Assembly (NCBI RefSeq): GCF_021277265.1
Contig: NZ_JAJSOH010000011.1
Location: 1-64,000 of the forward strand
Origin: Kineosporia rhizophila
Lineage (GTDB): Bacteria > Actinomycetota > Actinomycetes > Actinomycetales > Kineosporiaceae
Length of the DNA stretch: 64,000 nucleotides
Direction of reading: 5' to 3'
Shown: one piece after another, positions 17,711-25,786 of the stretch
Numbering within the stretch: position 1 is the first letter of the stretch
How the letters are laid out: each line of letters opens with the position of its first letter
Program-made: the position numbers and the translations under genes
Notes under the pieces: model-generated
What the model was told of the DNA's origin: nothing
Database searches by the model: none
What the model saw: only the letters and a program-made list of their open reading frames with translations

Positions 17711-17751
17711 ATAATGTCTATAGGATTGAGAGAGAAATGGTCTCCCTCAAT
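17705..17751. repeat. AT-rich palindrome and hairpin after the LysR gene
   Basis: CTATAGA-TAATG-TCTATAG (17705-17723) overlaps the LysR stop. It is followed at 17725-17751 by a hairpin with 10 of 11 pairs (arms ATTGAGAGAGA / TCTCCCTCAAT, loop AATGG). The hairpin may terminate the LysR transcript. The first palindrome has the symmetry and AT-richness of a LysR-type operator. Confidence 0.5.
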
Positions 17752-18447
17752 CACCCCGGGCTATCGACGGCCCTGCCCCCGGCTGTCACGATCAGCTCAG
17801 CCGGGCGAAGGGCAGCTTCACCGCGGTCGATGCCGCACGGGCGGAAGTGCCTGTGACTGACTATGTTTCGAATGGGTGAAGAATGTGCTCCGGTCCGGCA
17901 CCAGGTGTGGTGACCAAGGTAGCGGTGATGGCCGGCCGACGTCACCGCCGACCGTGGGCGAGGCCCTCCGGGCCCGGGCCGGTGGTCGACGACGGCGGCG
18001 GCCGGGTGGCCGGCTGTCGACCCAGGGTGGCCGGCCTGCGCCGGAAGTGAGTGAGAAGGCTCACCCGGGCGCAGGCCGGGGGCGAGAGCCCGGAGCCAGG
18101 TGTGCTATCCGGCACCGGCTTTCGGATCCGGACGGGCCTTCCGGGCCGATCCCTGGCAAGGTTGTACGTCCGGAACCGCACGCCGACGAAGCCGTGAACC
18201 TGACGAACGATCTGACGATGACTGCCGCACGTGAGCACGACCGGCCCGGCCGCCCCGGATCTTTCCGGCGCGGTCGGCGTCCGGCCTGCCCGCTTGCCTG
18301 CTGCACAACACCTTTGGGCCCCGCCCGGACTCTGCGCAGTCGAACCTGGCCCCCGGAGGCCGGTTTCTGCCGCGAGCAGGTCCCCGCCGGGCAGACGGTC
18401 GGCCCACGTCGGAATCCCCCCGCAGCACCGGAAGAAGGAGAAGCAGG
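17711..18447. other. 737-base non-coding region before the betaine operon, rich in inverted repeats
   Basis: No believable gene on either strand. Apart from the hairpin at its start, the main structure is at 18031-18079: CCGGCCTGCGC / GCGCAGGCCGG enclosing an inner GTGAGT / GCTCAC-type stem, followed by a GGGGCGAGAGCCC hairpin. Repeated CCAGGTGTG occurs near 17901 and 18096. It may be a structured 5' leader of the operon; I could not match it to a known riboswitch. Confidence 0.4.
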
Positions 18448-19434
18448 ATGAGGCCTCCCAGACGGCATGGTCTGAGGGCGCTGGCCGTCGCGCTGTGCGT
18501 GGCCGCGGTCACCAGCGCCTGTTCCAGCGCCGAGGACAAGGGTGACTTCGCCCTGCTCGGCGACGGCGGAGGCGGCGGCGGGGGTGGTGGCACCGAGTCG
18601 GTGACGCTGATCCAGCAGCCGTGGGTCGACCTCCAGGCGCAGAACGAGATCGCCAAGCAGATCCTCGAGGACCTGGGCTACTCGGTCCGGGTCAACGAGG
18701 TCTCGGTCGAGCTCGGCGCCCGGGCGATCGCCAGCGGTGACGCGGACGCCTACCTGGGCAACTGGTGGCCCTCGCAGGAGCCCACCTACGGCGAGCTGAT
18801 CGACGGCGGCGACGTGGTGGTGGACAGCACGATCCTGGAGGGCACCGAGTACTCCCCGGTGGTGCCCGGCGACACCGCCGAGGAACTGGGCATCAAGTCG
18901 CTGGCCGACCTGGACCAGCACGCCGACGCGTTCGGCCGCCGGATCTACGGCATCGAGGCCGGTGCCCCGGGCAACGAGACGATCCAGAAGGCCATCGACG
19001 AGGACGCCTACGGCCTCGGCGACTGGAAGCTGGTCGAGAGCGGCACCCCGGCGATGCTCGCGCAGGCCGAGAAGGCGCAGAGTGCGGGCCAGCCGATCGT
19101 CTTCCTGGGCTGGAGCCCGCACTGGATGACGGTGCAGTTCAAGACCGTGTTCCTGGAGGACCCGGAGGGCGTCTGGGGCGGGGCCGGTGAGATCCGCACG
19201 GTCTCCCGCGCGGGCTTCGCCGAGGAGAACCCCAACATCGCCACGTTCCTGAAGCAGCTCAGCTTCACCACGGACGAGGCCGGGCAGTTCTACTACGACC
19301 ACGACAAGGAAGGTAAGTCGCTGAGCGACATCGCGTCGGCCTGGATCGAGGCCAACCCGGAGAAGGTCGGCGAGTTCCTGCAGGGTGTGAAGTCCAGTGA
19401 CGGTCAGGATGCGGAGTCGGTGATCGGCGCATGA
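18448..19434 (+). CDS. Glycine betaine/proline ABC transporter substrate-binding lipoprotein (ProX/OpuAC type)
   Basis: 328 residues. The signal peptide ends in a lipobox with C25 (VTSACSS), so it should be anchored to the outer face of the membrane. A linker of nine glycines follows near residue 40. The OpuAC fold then begins (VTLIQQPWVDLQAQNEIAKQ), with tryptophans suitable for a quaternary-amine cage in GNWWPSQEPT and GWSPHWMTVQF. First gene of a three-gene operon; the stop overlaps the ATPase start (ATGA). The substrate could be betaine, proline or another quaternary amine. Confidence 0.88.
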   Translation: MRPPRRHGLRALAVALCVAAVTSACSSAEDKGDFALLGDGGGGGGGGGTESVTLIQQPWVDLQAQNEIAKQILEDLGYSVRVNEVSVELGARAIASGDADAYLGNWWPSQEPTYGELIDGGDVVVDSTILEGTEYSPVVPGDTAEELGIKSLADLDQHADAFGRRIYGIEAGAPGNETIQKAIDEDAYGLGDWKLVESGTPAMLAQAEKAQSAGQPIVFLGWSPHWMTVQFKTVFLEDPEGVWGGAGEIRTVSRAGFAEENPNIATFLKQLSFTTDEAGQFYYDHDKEGKSLSDIASAWIEANPEKVGEFLQGVKSSDGQDAESVIGA

Positions 19435-20633
19435 TCGAGGGAAAGAACCTGAGCAAGGCCTACGGCCTCAGCGCGGGCGCCGCCCGCCGGGCCCTGGCCA
19501 GTGAAGATCCGGCCGCCGCGGTCGCCAAGGCCGGTGGCTACCTGGGCGCGCACGACGTCAGCTTCCGGATCGAGACCGGCGAGATGTTCGTCGTCATGGG
19601 TCTTTCCGGGTCGGGCAAGTCCACCGTGCTGCGCATGATCAACCGCCTCAACGAGCCCAGCAGCGGTGAGCTGCTGATCGACGACGAGGACATCGTCAAG
19701 GTCCCGGACGCGCGGCTGCGCCAGATCCGGAACCAGAAGATCGGCATGGTCTTCCAGCACTTCTCGCTCTTCCCGCACCGGACCGTGCTGGAGAACGCGG
19801 CCTACGGGCTGAAGGTGCGCGGCGTGGCCAAGGGCGAGCGGTTCGAGAAGGCCGACGCCGCACTGAAGCGGGTCGGGCTGGAGGGGCGCGGCTCGAAGTA
19901 CCCGCACGAGCTCTCCGGCGGTATGCGCCAGCGCGTCGGCCTGGCCCGGGCGCTGGCCGTCGACCCGCCGATCCTGCTGATGGACGAGCCGTTCTCGGCC
20001 CTCGACCCGCTGATCCGGCGGGACATGCAGGACCTGCTCACCCAGCTGCAGGCCGAGGACAGGCGCACCACCGTGTTCGTCACGCACGACCTGAACGAGG
20101 CCATGCGGATCGGTGACCGGATCATGGTCATGCGCGACGGCAAGGTGGTCCAGGTCGGCGCCGGCGTGGAGATCGTGGCCCGCCCGGCCGACGACTACGT
20201 CAGCGAGTTCGTCGCCGACGTGGACCGGGCCCGCGTGCTCACCGCCGCCGACCTGGTGCGCCCGGCGCTTCTCACCTTCCGGGTGGGCGAGGACCCGGCG
20301 GTGGCGCTGAGCCGGCTGGCCGACAACGAGGCCGTGGGTGCCTTCGTGCTGGAGGACGACGGGCACCTGCTCGGCGTGGTCACCGACACCAACCTGCACG
20401 ACGCGGTCACCCGCAAGGAGAAGGACCTCGCCCGCTGCGTGACGAAGGAGTACCACGCGGTGAAGCCGGACGCCGTGATCGGCGACTTCATGCATCTGGC
20501 CGGCCGCCAGGTCGTCCCGGTCACCGTGGTCGACGAGAACGGCAAGCTGGCCGGCGTGGTGCCCCGCGCGGCCATCCTGTCCAGCCTTTCGAGCGTTGCC
20601 GAGGCCCGTGAGGAGGCGGCAGTCAATGCCTGA
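19431..20633 (+). CDS. Glycine betaine/proline ABC transporter ATPase (ProV/OpuAA type)
   Basis: Powers osmoprotectant uptake. 400 residues. Walker A GLSGSGKST at 57-65, signature LSGGMRQRVGLARAL, Walker B ILLMDEPFSALDPL and the H-loop VFVTHDLNEAM. The C-terminal about 130 residues contain a CBS-type regulatory region (LGVVTDTNLHDAV ... AGVVPRAAILSSL), the ionic-strength sensor in OpuA relatives. It overlaps the lipoprotein gene by four bases and the permease gene by eight, so the three are co-translated. Confidence 0.93.
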   Translation: MIEGKNLSKAYGLSAGAARRALASEDPAAAVAKAGGYLGAHDVSFRIETGEMFVVMGLSGSGKSTVLRMINRLNEPSSGELLIDDEDIVKVPDARLRQIRNQKIGMVFQHFSLFPHRTVLENAAYGLKVRGVAKGERFEKADAALKRVGLEGRGSKYPHELSGGMRQRVGLARALAVDPPILLMDEPFSALDPLIRRDMQDLLTQLQAEDRRTTVFVTHDLNEAMRIGDRIMVMRDGKVVQVGAGVEIVARPADDYVSEFVADVDRARVLTAADLVRPALLTFRVGEDPAVALSRLADNEAVGAFVLEDDGHLLGVVTDTNLHDAVTRKEKDLARCVTKEYHAVKPDAVIGDFMHLAGRQVVPVTVVDENGKLAGVVPRAAILSSLSSVAEAREEAAVNA

Positions 20634-21546
20634 GATCAAGATCGGCCAGTACGGTGAGGACGTCATCAACTGGCTCACCGACAACCTCGAGGGTTTCTTC
20701 GACTGGCTCACCACCCTGCTGAGCCACCTGCTGCGGTTCACCTACGACATCGTCGCCGGTCTGCAGCCGATCCCGATGACCATCGTGTTCGCGGTGATCG
20801 CGCTGGTGGTCACCCGCCGCATCGGCCTGACCGTGCTGCTCACCGCCGGCCTGCTCCTGGTCGACGGGATGGGCCTGTGGTACGAGACCATGCAGAGCCT
20901 GGCCACCGTGCTGCTGGCCACCGCGGTGGCGCTGCTGATCGGGATCCCGGTGGGCATCTGGTCGGCGTTCAACCCGGTGGTCCGGGCCGTGGTCGGGCCG
21001 GTGCTGGACTTCATGCAGACCGTGCCCACCTTCGTGTACCTGCTGCCGACGGTGCTGTTCTTCGGCATCGGGGCGGTGCCCGGCATGATCGCCACCATCG
21101 TGTTCGCCGCCCCGCCCGCGGTGCGCCTGACCACACTGGGGATCCGCCAGGTCGACGCCGAGACGGTCGAGGCCTCGGCCGCCTTCGGCGCGTCGCGCCT
21201 GGAGATCCTGCGGGAGGTGCAGCTTCCGCTGGCCCGTCCCTCGATCATGGCCGGGGTCAACCAGGTGATCATGCTGGCCCTGTCGATGGTCGTGGTCGCC
21301 GGTCTGGTCGGTGGTGAGGGTCTGGGCGGCATCGTCGTCTCGGCGGTGCAGAGCCTGCAGATCGGTGACTCGATCGAGGGCGGCCTGGCCGTGGTGGTGC
21401 TGGCGATCTACCTCGACCGGGTCTCGGCCGCGCTCGGCGGTCAGGGCCGGGGCAACCCGTCCTGGTGGCCGAAGCGCACGGCCACCGAGGGCCTCGAGCA
21501 GGTCCAGGTGCAGCCCGCGGGCAAGGAACTGGTCCCCGCGAACTGA
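20626..21546 (+). CDS. Glycine betaine/proline ABC transporter permease (ProW/OpuAB type)
   Basis: 306 residues from ATG 20626 (MPEIKIGQYGEDVINWL), inside the end of the ATPase gene and preceded by GAGGAGG. About six membrane helices. The EAA-type cytoplasmic loop that contacts the ATPase is at EASAAFGASRLEILREVQLP. The amphipathic N-terminal segment is typical of ProW. Last gene of the operon, closed by a 20-bp perfect hairpin. Confidence 0.92.
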   Translation: MPEIKIGQYGEDVINWLTDNLEGFFDWLTTLLSHLLRFTYDIVAGLQPIPMTIVFAVIALVVTRRIGLTVLLTAGLLLVDGMGLWYETMQSLATVLLATAVALLIGIPVGIWSAFNPVVRAVVGPVLDFMQTVPTFVYLLPTVLFFGIGAVPGMIATIVFAAPPAVRLTTLGIRQVDAETVEASAAFGASRLEILREVQLPLARPSIMAGVNQVIMLALSMVVVAGLVGGEGLGGIVVSAVQSLQIGDSIEGGLAVVVLAIYLDRVSAALGGQGRGNPSWWPKRTATEGLEQVQVQPAGKELVPAN

Positions 21547-21556
21547 ACCGGAACGA

Positions 21557-21600
21557 AATGAGGGACGTCCGTGACCACCTGGTCACGGACGTCCCTCATT
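21557..21600. terminator. 20-bp perfect hairpin, bidirectional terminator
   Basis: AATGAGGGACGTCCGTGACC, ACCT loop, then its exact reverse complement, between the permease stop (21546) and the convergent response regulator gene, whose stop codon (21596-21598) lies in the right arm. Each strand ends with a short ATT(C)GTTCT-type tail. Confidence 0.85.
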
Positions 21601-22258
21601 CGTTCTGGCCGGCTACCACGAGAGCATTCTCGTAGGCGAACACCACCGCCTGGACCCGGTCGCGCAGGCCGAGTTTCAGCAGGAGGCTGCTCACGTGCGA
21701 CTTCACCGTGGTCTCGGCGACGTGGAGCCGACGGCCGATCTCGGCGTTCGAGAGGCCACGGGCCAGCAGCACCAGCGTCTCCCGCTCGCGGGCGGTGAGT
21801 CTTTGCGCCGCAGTACCGGTGGTGACGGGTGGGCTGCGATGCGCGAAAACCTCAACCAGCCGCCGGGTCACCGAAGGGGAGAGCAACGAGTCGCCGCTGT
21901 GCACCACCCGGATCGCTTCGAGAAGCTTCTCGCGGGAAGCATCCTTGAGCAGGAACCCGGCCGCCCCGGCCCGGATGGCACCGAAGACGTACTCGTCCTC
22001 CTCGAACGTGGTGAGCACGAGAACCCGCGTCTCGGGGTGCTTCTCGGTGATTGCCGCGGTTGCGGTGATGCCGTCGGAGACGGGCATACGGACGTCCATC
22101 AAGACTATGTCGGGCCGGTGCCGCTCGGTCTCGTGGACGGCAGCGATGCCGTCGGCGGCCTCGCCCACCACCTCGAGGTCGTCGAAGGCAGCCAGAACCA
22201 GGCGCAGGCCCAGCCGGACCAGTTCCTGGTCGTCGGCGAGAAGGATGCGGATGCTCAC
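21596..22258 (-). CDS. NarL/FixJ-family response regulator
   Basis: 220 residues. Receiver domain 1-120 with phospho-acceptor D55 (IVLMDVRMP), acidic pocket DD at 9-10, T of VLTTF and K of FLLKDA. LuxR-type DNA-binding domain at about 150-212 (LTARERETLVLLARGLSNAEIGRRL). It overlaps the histidine kinase gene by four bases and is coupled to it. Target genes unknown. Confidence 0.95.
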   Translation of the reverse strand: MSIRILLADDQELVRLGLRLVLAAFDDLEVVGEAADGIAAVHETERHRPDIVLMDVRMPVSDGITATAAITEKHPETRVLVLTTFEEDEYVFGAIRAGAAGFLLKDASREKLLEAIRVVHSGDSLLSPSVTRRLVEVFAHRSPPVTTGTAAQRLTARERETLVLLARGLSNAEIGRRLHVAETTVKSHVSSLLLKLGLRDRVQAVVFAYENALVVAGQNE

Positions 22259-23442
22259 GGTGTCTGATCTTTCGGCCGAGGCAGCTGAGCCGTGAGGCGA
22301 AAACCACCGATGGACGGGGGTACCGGGCTCTGGGTGGCCAGCTCGCCGCCCGCTGCCGAGACTCGTTCGTGAAGGCCGCGCAGTCCGTGGCCACCTTCCC
22401 AGGCCGAAGCCGGGGCGACCCGGCCGTCGTCCTGCACAACAACCTCCAGACGCTCGTCGCCGTATCCGATGTGCACGCTTACCTGACTGGGGGAGTGGGC
22501 GTGCCTGAGCACGTTGGTCAGACCCTCCTGAACGATGCGGTACGCCGTGAGCTCGATCCCGGGCGGGGCGGCCCGGATCGAGCCGGTGCGGCTGAGGGTG
22601 ACCGGCATACCGGCTTCCCGGTGCCGGGCCACCAGATCTGGCACCTGGTCCAGGGTGGGCGCCGGAGCGAGCGCGGCCCCGTCACCCTGGTTACGCAGCA
22701 CCAAGAGCATGCGCCGCAGTTCCGCCATGCTCTCCTCGCCGCTCTTCTCCACCCGGCGCAGCGCCTCCTCCGCCAGGTCGGGATCGCGGCGTACGGAATC
22801 CCGGGCACCCCGTACGCCGAGCAGCATCACGGTGACCGAGTGAGCCACGATGTCGTGCAGTTCGCGGGCGATCGCAGTGCGCTCGGCCTGGGCCGCGAGC
22901 TGGTCACGCTGTTCTCGTTCCCGCTCCAGTTGCTCGGCGCGTTCGGCCAGGGTGGCCACGTAGCGCTGCCGCGTTTGCAGGTAGACGCCGACGGCCCAGG
23001 CCAGCACCGGCACCGGCAGGCTGCTGATCGAGCCGACCTGCAGCACGATGGCGCTCACCACCAGCGCCGGCACCGACCTACGGCGTTCTTCCTGCAGGGA
23101 GAGCAACCCGAGGGCGATGACCGCAGGCGCTCCGCCGGGGTAAGCATTGATCGCCGCCAGGAAGCCTTCGATGAGCAGGAGGGCCAGAAGAACGCCCAGG
23201 GGACTGCGGCGGTGGAACCAGAGCAGCAGCCCGGCCAGAACACTCAGCGCGATCGGTATGGCAGGTGGCGGGCTGCCCGGGGCACCAAGACTGTCTGACA
23301 AGAACCCGATCTCGAGCCCGACAGCGCTCCCGACCAGTCCCAGGTCGATCAGTTGGTCTCGCTGACCAGACGATACCCGTTGCCAGGCGGCTGCAATCGC
23401 CTGCCCGCCCGACCCCGCCGACCACCCGACCCGAGCCTTCAC
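22255..23442 (-). CDS. Sensor histidine kinase, HisKA_3 type
   Basis: 395 residues. Four to five N-terminal membrane helices (about 35-155), a coiled coil (about 165-190, QLEREREQRDQL), the dimerisation/phospho-acceptor motif ARELHDIVAHSVTVM with H196, and a C-terminal GHKL ATPase domain (VQDDGRVAP, GGHGLRGLHERV). Very little is exposed outside the membrane, so sensing is probably intramembrane. Cognate to the overlapping response regulator gene. Confidence 0.94.
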   Translation of the reverse strand: MKARVGWSAGSGGQAIAAAWQRVSSGQRDQLIDLGLVGSAVGLEIGFLSDSLGAPGSPPPAIPIALSVLAGLLLWFHRRSPLGVLLALLLIEGFLAAINAYPGGAPAVIALGLLSLQEERRRSVPALVVSAIVLQVGSISSLPVPVLAWAVGVYLQTRQRYVATLAERAEQLEREREQRDQLAAQAERTAIARELHDIVAHSVTVMLLGVRGARDSVRRDPDLAEEALRRVEKSGEESMAELRRMLLVLRNQGDGAALAPAPTLDQVPDLVARHREAGMPVTLSRTGSIRAAPPGIELTAYRIVQEGLTNVLRHAHSPSQVSVHIGYGDERLEVVVQDDGRVAPASAWEGGHGLRGLHERVSAAGGELATQSPVPPSIGGFRLTAQLPRPKDQTP

Positions 23443-23559
23443 CGGCTACCCCCGCCCGATCGTCCATTGTTCTGCTGGCTCTTTCAGATCACGAGCGGCT
23501 TCGCTGTAACGTGGCGGTGCCGCTCGCGAACTCTGCTGCCTTCGTGAACAGGATGGTGC

Positions 23560-24088
23560 ATGAATCCCGCGCTGTTGGGCGAAATTCTGCCCCTCGCCCT
23601 GCTGGACTCGGTGAGCGTGTCAACTCTGCTGGTGCCGGTCTGGTTCCTGCTGGCCCCGGGCGAGCTGCGGTACCGGAACGTGTTCGGGTACCTGCTGGTG
23701 CTGGCCACGGGGTATCTGGTGCTCGGCGTCGGCCTGGCCGCCAGTTTCTCGGCTCTGCGCCGGCAGGTCACTGACCTCCTCGACTCGCCGGTGGGTGACC
23801 TGCTGGTCACCGTCTTCGGTATTGCGTTGCTGCTGTTTGCGGCCTGGTACGGCCTGGGGCGACGACCTGACGCAGCGGGGGAGGAGGGTCAGCTGTCGCG
23901 TTGGCGTGATGCAGTGGTCGGGCCGAACGCGGCGGCGCGCGGTGTCCTCGTGATCGGGGTGGTGGCCGTGCTGCTGGATCCGCCGTAACGAACGCGAGGA
24001 CACGGCCTGGCTGCTGGCCATCGTGGGAGGGCTCCTGCTGTCCACCACCGATCTGTTCGCGCGGCTCAGCGACAGTGTCGGAGGATGA
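23560..24088 (+). pseudogene. GAP-family (LysE-like) membrane protein gene, broken by internal deletion and frameshift
   Basis: The first frame (142 codons, stop 23986-23988) encodes the N-terminal half of a GAP/Sap-type membrane protein (LLDSVSVSTLLVPVWFLLAPGELR, then RWRDAVV). About 80-100 residues that intact relatives have after RGVLVIGVVAVLLD are absent. The last stretch of the family (NEREDTAWLLAIVGGLLL) appears immediately downstream in another frame and ends at 24086-24088. That combination implies one deletion that also shifted the frame. Intact relatives are recalled from memory, not compared here. Confidence 0.65.
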
Positions 24089-24094
24089 GTTTCT

Positions 24095-24889
24095 ATGGAA
24101 CAGGAAATTCCTCTGGCCGGGGGCGTCGGGAACGCAGGGCAGGTCTTTCGCTTGGGAGACACGGTCAGGCGCCCCTGGCGGTCGTACACCGCCCCTACCC
24201 ACGCCTTTCTCGCTCACCTGGCGAAGACCGCCCCCGGGATCGCCCCGGTGCCGGTGGGTCAGGACGAGCGGGGGCGCGAGGTGCTCAGCTGGATGCCGGG
24301 CGACGTCGCGCTGCCGCCGTTTCCGGCGTGGTCGTTCACCGATCAGTACCTGTCGTCGCTCGGCCGTCTGCTCCGACGTCTGCACGATGCGGCCGAAGGC
24401 TGGCAGCCCCCGGCCGGCAGCGTCTGGAACACCGAACTGGCCGACCCGGAAGGCGGGTCGATCATCGTGCACGCCGACATCTGCCCGGAGAACATCGTGG
24501 CTCATGACGGCTCTGCCGCCGCGGTGCTCGACTGGGAATTCGCGGCGCCCGGGCGCCCCTTGTGGGACGTGGTGAGTACCGCTCGTCTGTGCGTGCCCTT
24601 CACCCACCCGAGCCGTCACGACCCGTCGGTCCCACCGATGGACATGGCTGAGATGCGCCGTCGCTTACTGGTTTTCCTCGCGGGGTACGGGCTGTCCGAG
24701 GAAGATCGCCGGGCCTTTCCTCGGGTGGTCGACCAGCGTCGGCAGGCCGGGGAACTCTTCGTGCTGGGACGGGTGGCCGCTGGGCAGACAGCGTTCGGGC
24801 GCTGGGTCACCCCGCAGGGGCGGGCACAGCTGGCGGCCGAGAAGTCCTGGGTGGCCGAACTGCCGGCCGATGTGGCCATGGAAGGCTGA
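24095..24889 (+). CDS. Aminoglycoside phosphotransferase-fold (APH) kinase
   Basis: 264 residues. Catalytic loop HADICPENIV with H126, D128 and N133, and metal-binding DWE in AVLDWEFAAPG: the Brenner motif and DxE of APH/choline-kinase-like enzymes. The N-terminal nucleotide lobe is short. The start lies six bases after the end of the broken GAP gene. The physiological substrate cannot be read from the sequence; antibiotic resistance should not be assumed. Confidence 0.85.
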   Translation: MEQEIPLAGGVGNAGQVFRLGDTVRRPWRSYTAPTHAFLAHLAKTAPGIAPVPVGQDERGREVLSWMPGDVALPPFPAWSFTDQYLSSLGRLLRRLHDAAEGWQPPAGSVWNTELADPEGGSIIVHADICPENIVAHDGSAAAVLDWEFAAPGRPLWDVVSTARLCVPFTHPSRHDPSVPPMDMAEMRRRLLVFLAGYGLSEEDRRAFPRVVDQRRQAGELFVLGRVAAGQTAFGRWVTPQGRAQLAAEKSWVAELPADVAMEG

Positions 24890-24914
24890 GCGCCCGACGA
24901 CGGAGGAGGAAACG

Positions 24915-25325
24915 ATGGGCTGGCCGCGGGTGGACGGGTTGCGCACGATGGAGCTCGGCTCCAAGGGGGCGATGCGGGCCGAGCTGAACGGGCTGGTGCT
25001 GGCCGGGCTGAAACGGGGCACGGCCGGGCTCTACTCGGACTACGCCGCCGAGGGGGAGGAACTCGAGCAGGCCGGCGAGGTGATGGTGCTGGTCGACGAC
25101 GACCTGACCGAGGTGGGGCGGATCGAGGTCACCGGCGTCCAGGTGGTGCCGTTCGAGCAGGTCACCGATGAGTTCGCGCGCTCCGAGGGCGAGGGTTTCG
25201 CCGACTGGGAAGAGTGGGCGCTCGCTCACCGCCGGTTCTGGGAGAGTGCCGGCGAGACGGTGTCGGGGGACACGCCGGTGGCCTGCGTCTCGTTCCGGCT
25301 GTGGTCTGCGTCCGACCTGGGCTGA
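24915..25325 (+). CDS. ASCH-domain protein
   Basis: 136 residues from ATG 24915 with GGAGGAGG seven bases before. Single ASCH (PUA-like, RNA-binding) domain: the order KGAMRAELNGLVLAGLKRGTAG ... VGRIEVTGVQVVPFEQVTDEFARSEGEGF ... WALAHRRFWE is that of the YqfB/ASCH group. Follows the phosphotransferase gene by 25 bases on the same strand and may share its transcript. Confidence 0.82.
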   Translation: MGWPRVDGLRTMELGSKGAMRAELNGLVLAGLKRGTAGLYSDYAAEGEELEQAGEVMVLVDDDLTEVGRIEVTGVQVVPFEQVTDEFARSEGEGFADWEEWALAHRRFWESAGETVSGDTPVACVSFRLWSASDLG

Positions 25326-25409
25326 CCTCGGTGCCCGGGTGATATCTGGGCAAATCGATCATGCCGACGTAGTGTGAGGGCGCGGGGGCTGAGGCGGGAG
25401 GGGGCTGCG

Positions 25410-25553
25410 GTGAAGATCTCGGCGTTGGTGTGGCTGGTCTGCGTGGTGGCGCTGGTGATTGCCGGAGCGATGGCCTTCTCCGGCAATCTGTTCCCGGCCG
25501 CGATCACCCTCGTCCTGGTCTGCGTGGTGCTGCTGGCGCACCGATTGCGCTGA
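25410..25553 (+). CDS. Small membrane protein (47 residues)
   Basis: GTG start with GGGAGGGGG eight bases upstream. The chain is almost entirely two hydrophobic helices (SALVWLVCVVALVIAGAMAF and AAITLVLVCVVLLAHR) joined by a short loop SGNLFP. No family recognised. The stop is three bases from that of the converging 66-residue membrane protein. Confidence 0.55.
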   Translation: MKISALVWLVCVVALVIAGAMAFSGNLFPAAITLVLVCVVLLAHRLR

Positions 25554-25555
25554 AA

Positions 25556-25756
25556 TCAGAACAGACGGGGCACCAGCAGGGCGAGCACGGCCAGCGCCAC
25601 GCCGGCGCCGCTGAGGATCATGATCTGGCTGCGCTGCTGCTCGGTCGGGATCTCACCGCGCCGCGACTGCTTGTAGGCGGTGTAGACGATGCGCAGCACC
25701 AGGCCCATCACCACGAGGGCGGCCAGGCCGAGCACGGTCAGAACGGCGATCTCCAC
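25556..25756 (-). CDS. Small two-helix membrane protein (66 residues)
   Basis: Two membrane helices (about 3-27 and 45-64) separated by a basic cytoplasmic-type loop KQSRRGEIPTEQQRSQ. No family recognised with confidence. It resembles the many tiny actinobacterial proteins of unknown role. It lies 30 bases upstream of the racemase stop on the same strand, but is transcribed after it. Confidence 0.6.
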   Translation of the reverse strand: MEIAVLTVLGLAALVVMGLVLRIVYTAYKQSRRGEIPTEQQRSQIMILSGAGVALAVLALLVPRLF

Positions 25757-25786
25757 ACGCCCACCCTAACCGGACTGCGCGCCTGG

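Noticed and set aside
18085..18125. Cobalamin-riboswitch-like 3' end (GGAGCCAGG...CCGGCACC)
   Set aside because: The most conserved part of the B12 box (GACCTGCC) is not present, and no upstream GGGAA...GGTGAAATCC-type core was found. Kept only as an unnamed structured region.
17876..18451. 191-codon plus-strand frame before the betaine operon
   Set aside because: Arg/Gly/Pro-rich, no domains, and overlaps the strong inverted repeats. Treated as non-coding.
24095..24889. Aminoglycoside resistance determinant
   Set aside because: The APH fold is shared by many metabolic kinases, and nothing in sequence or neighbourhood points to antibiotic substrates.
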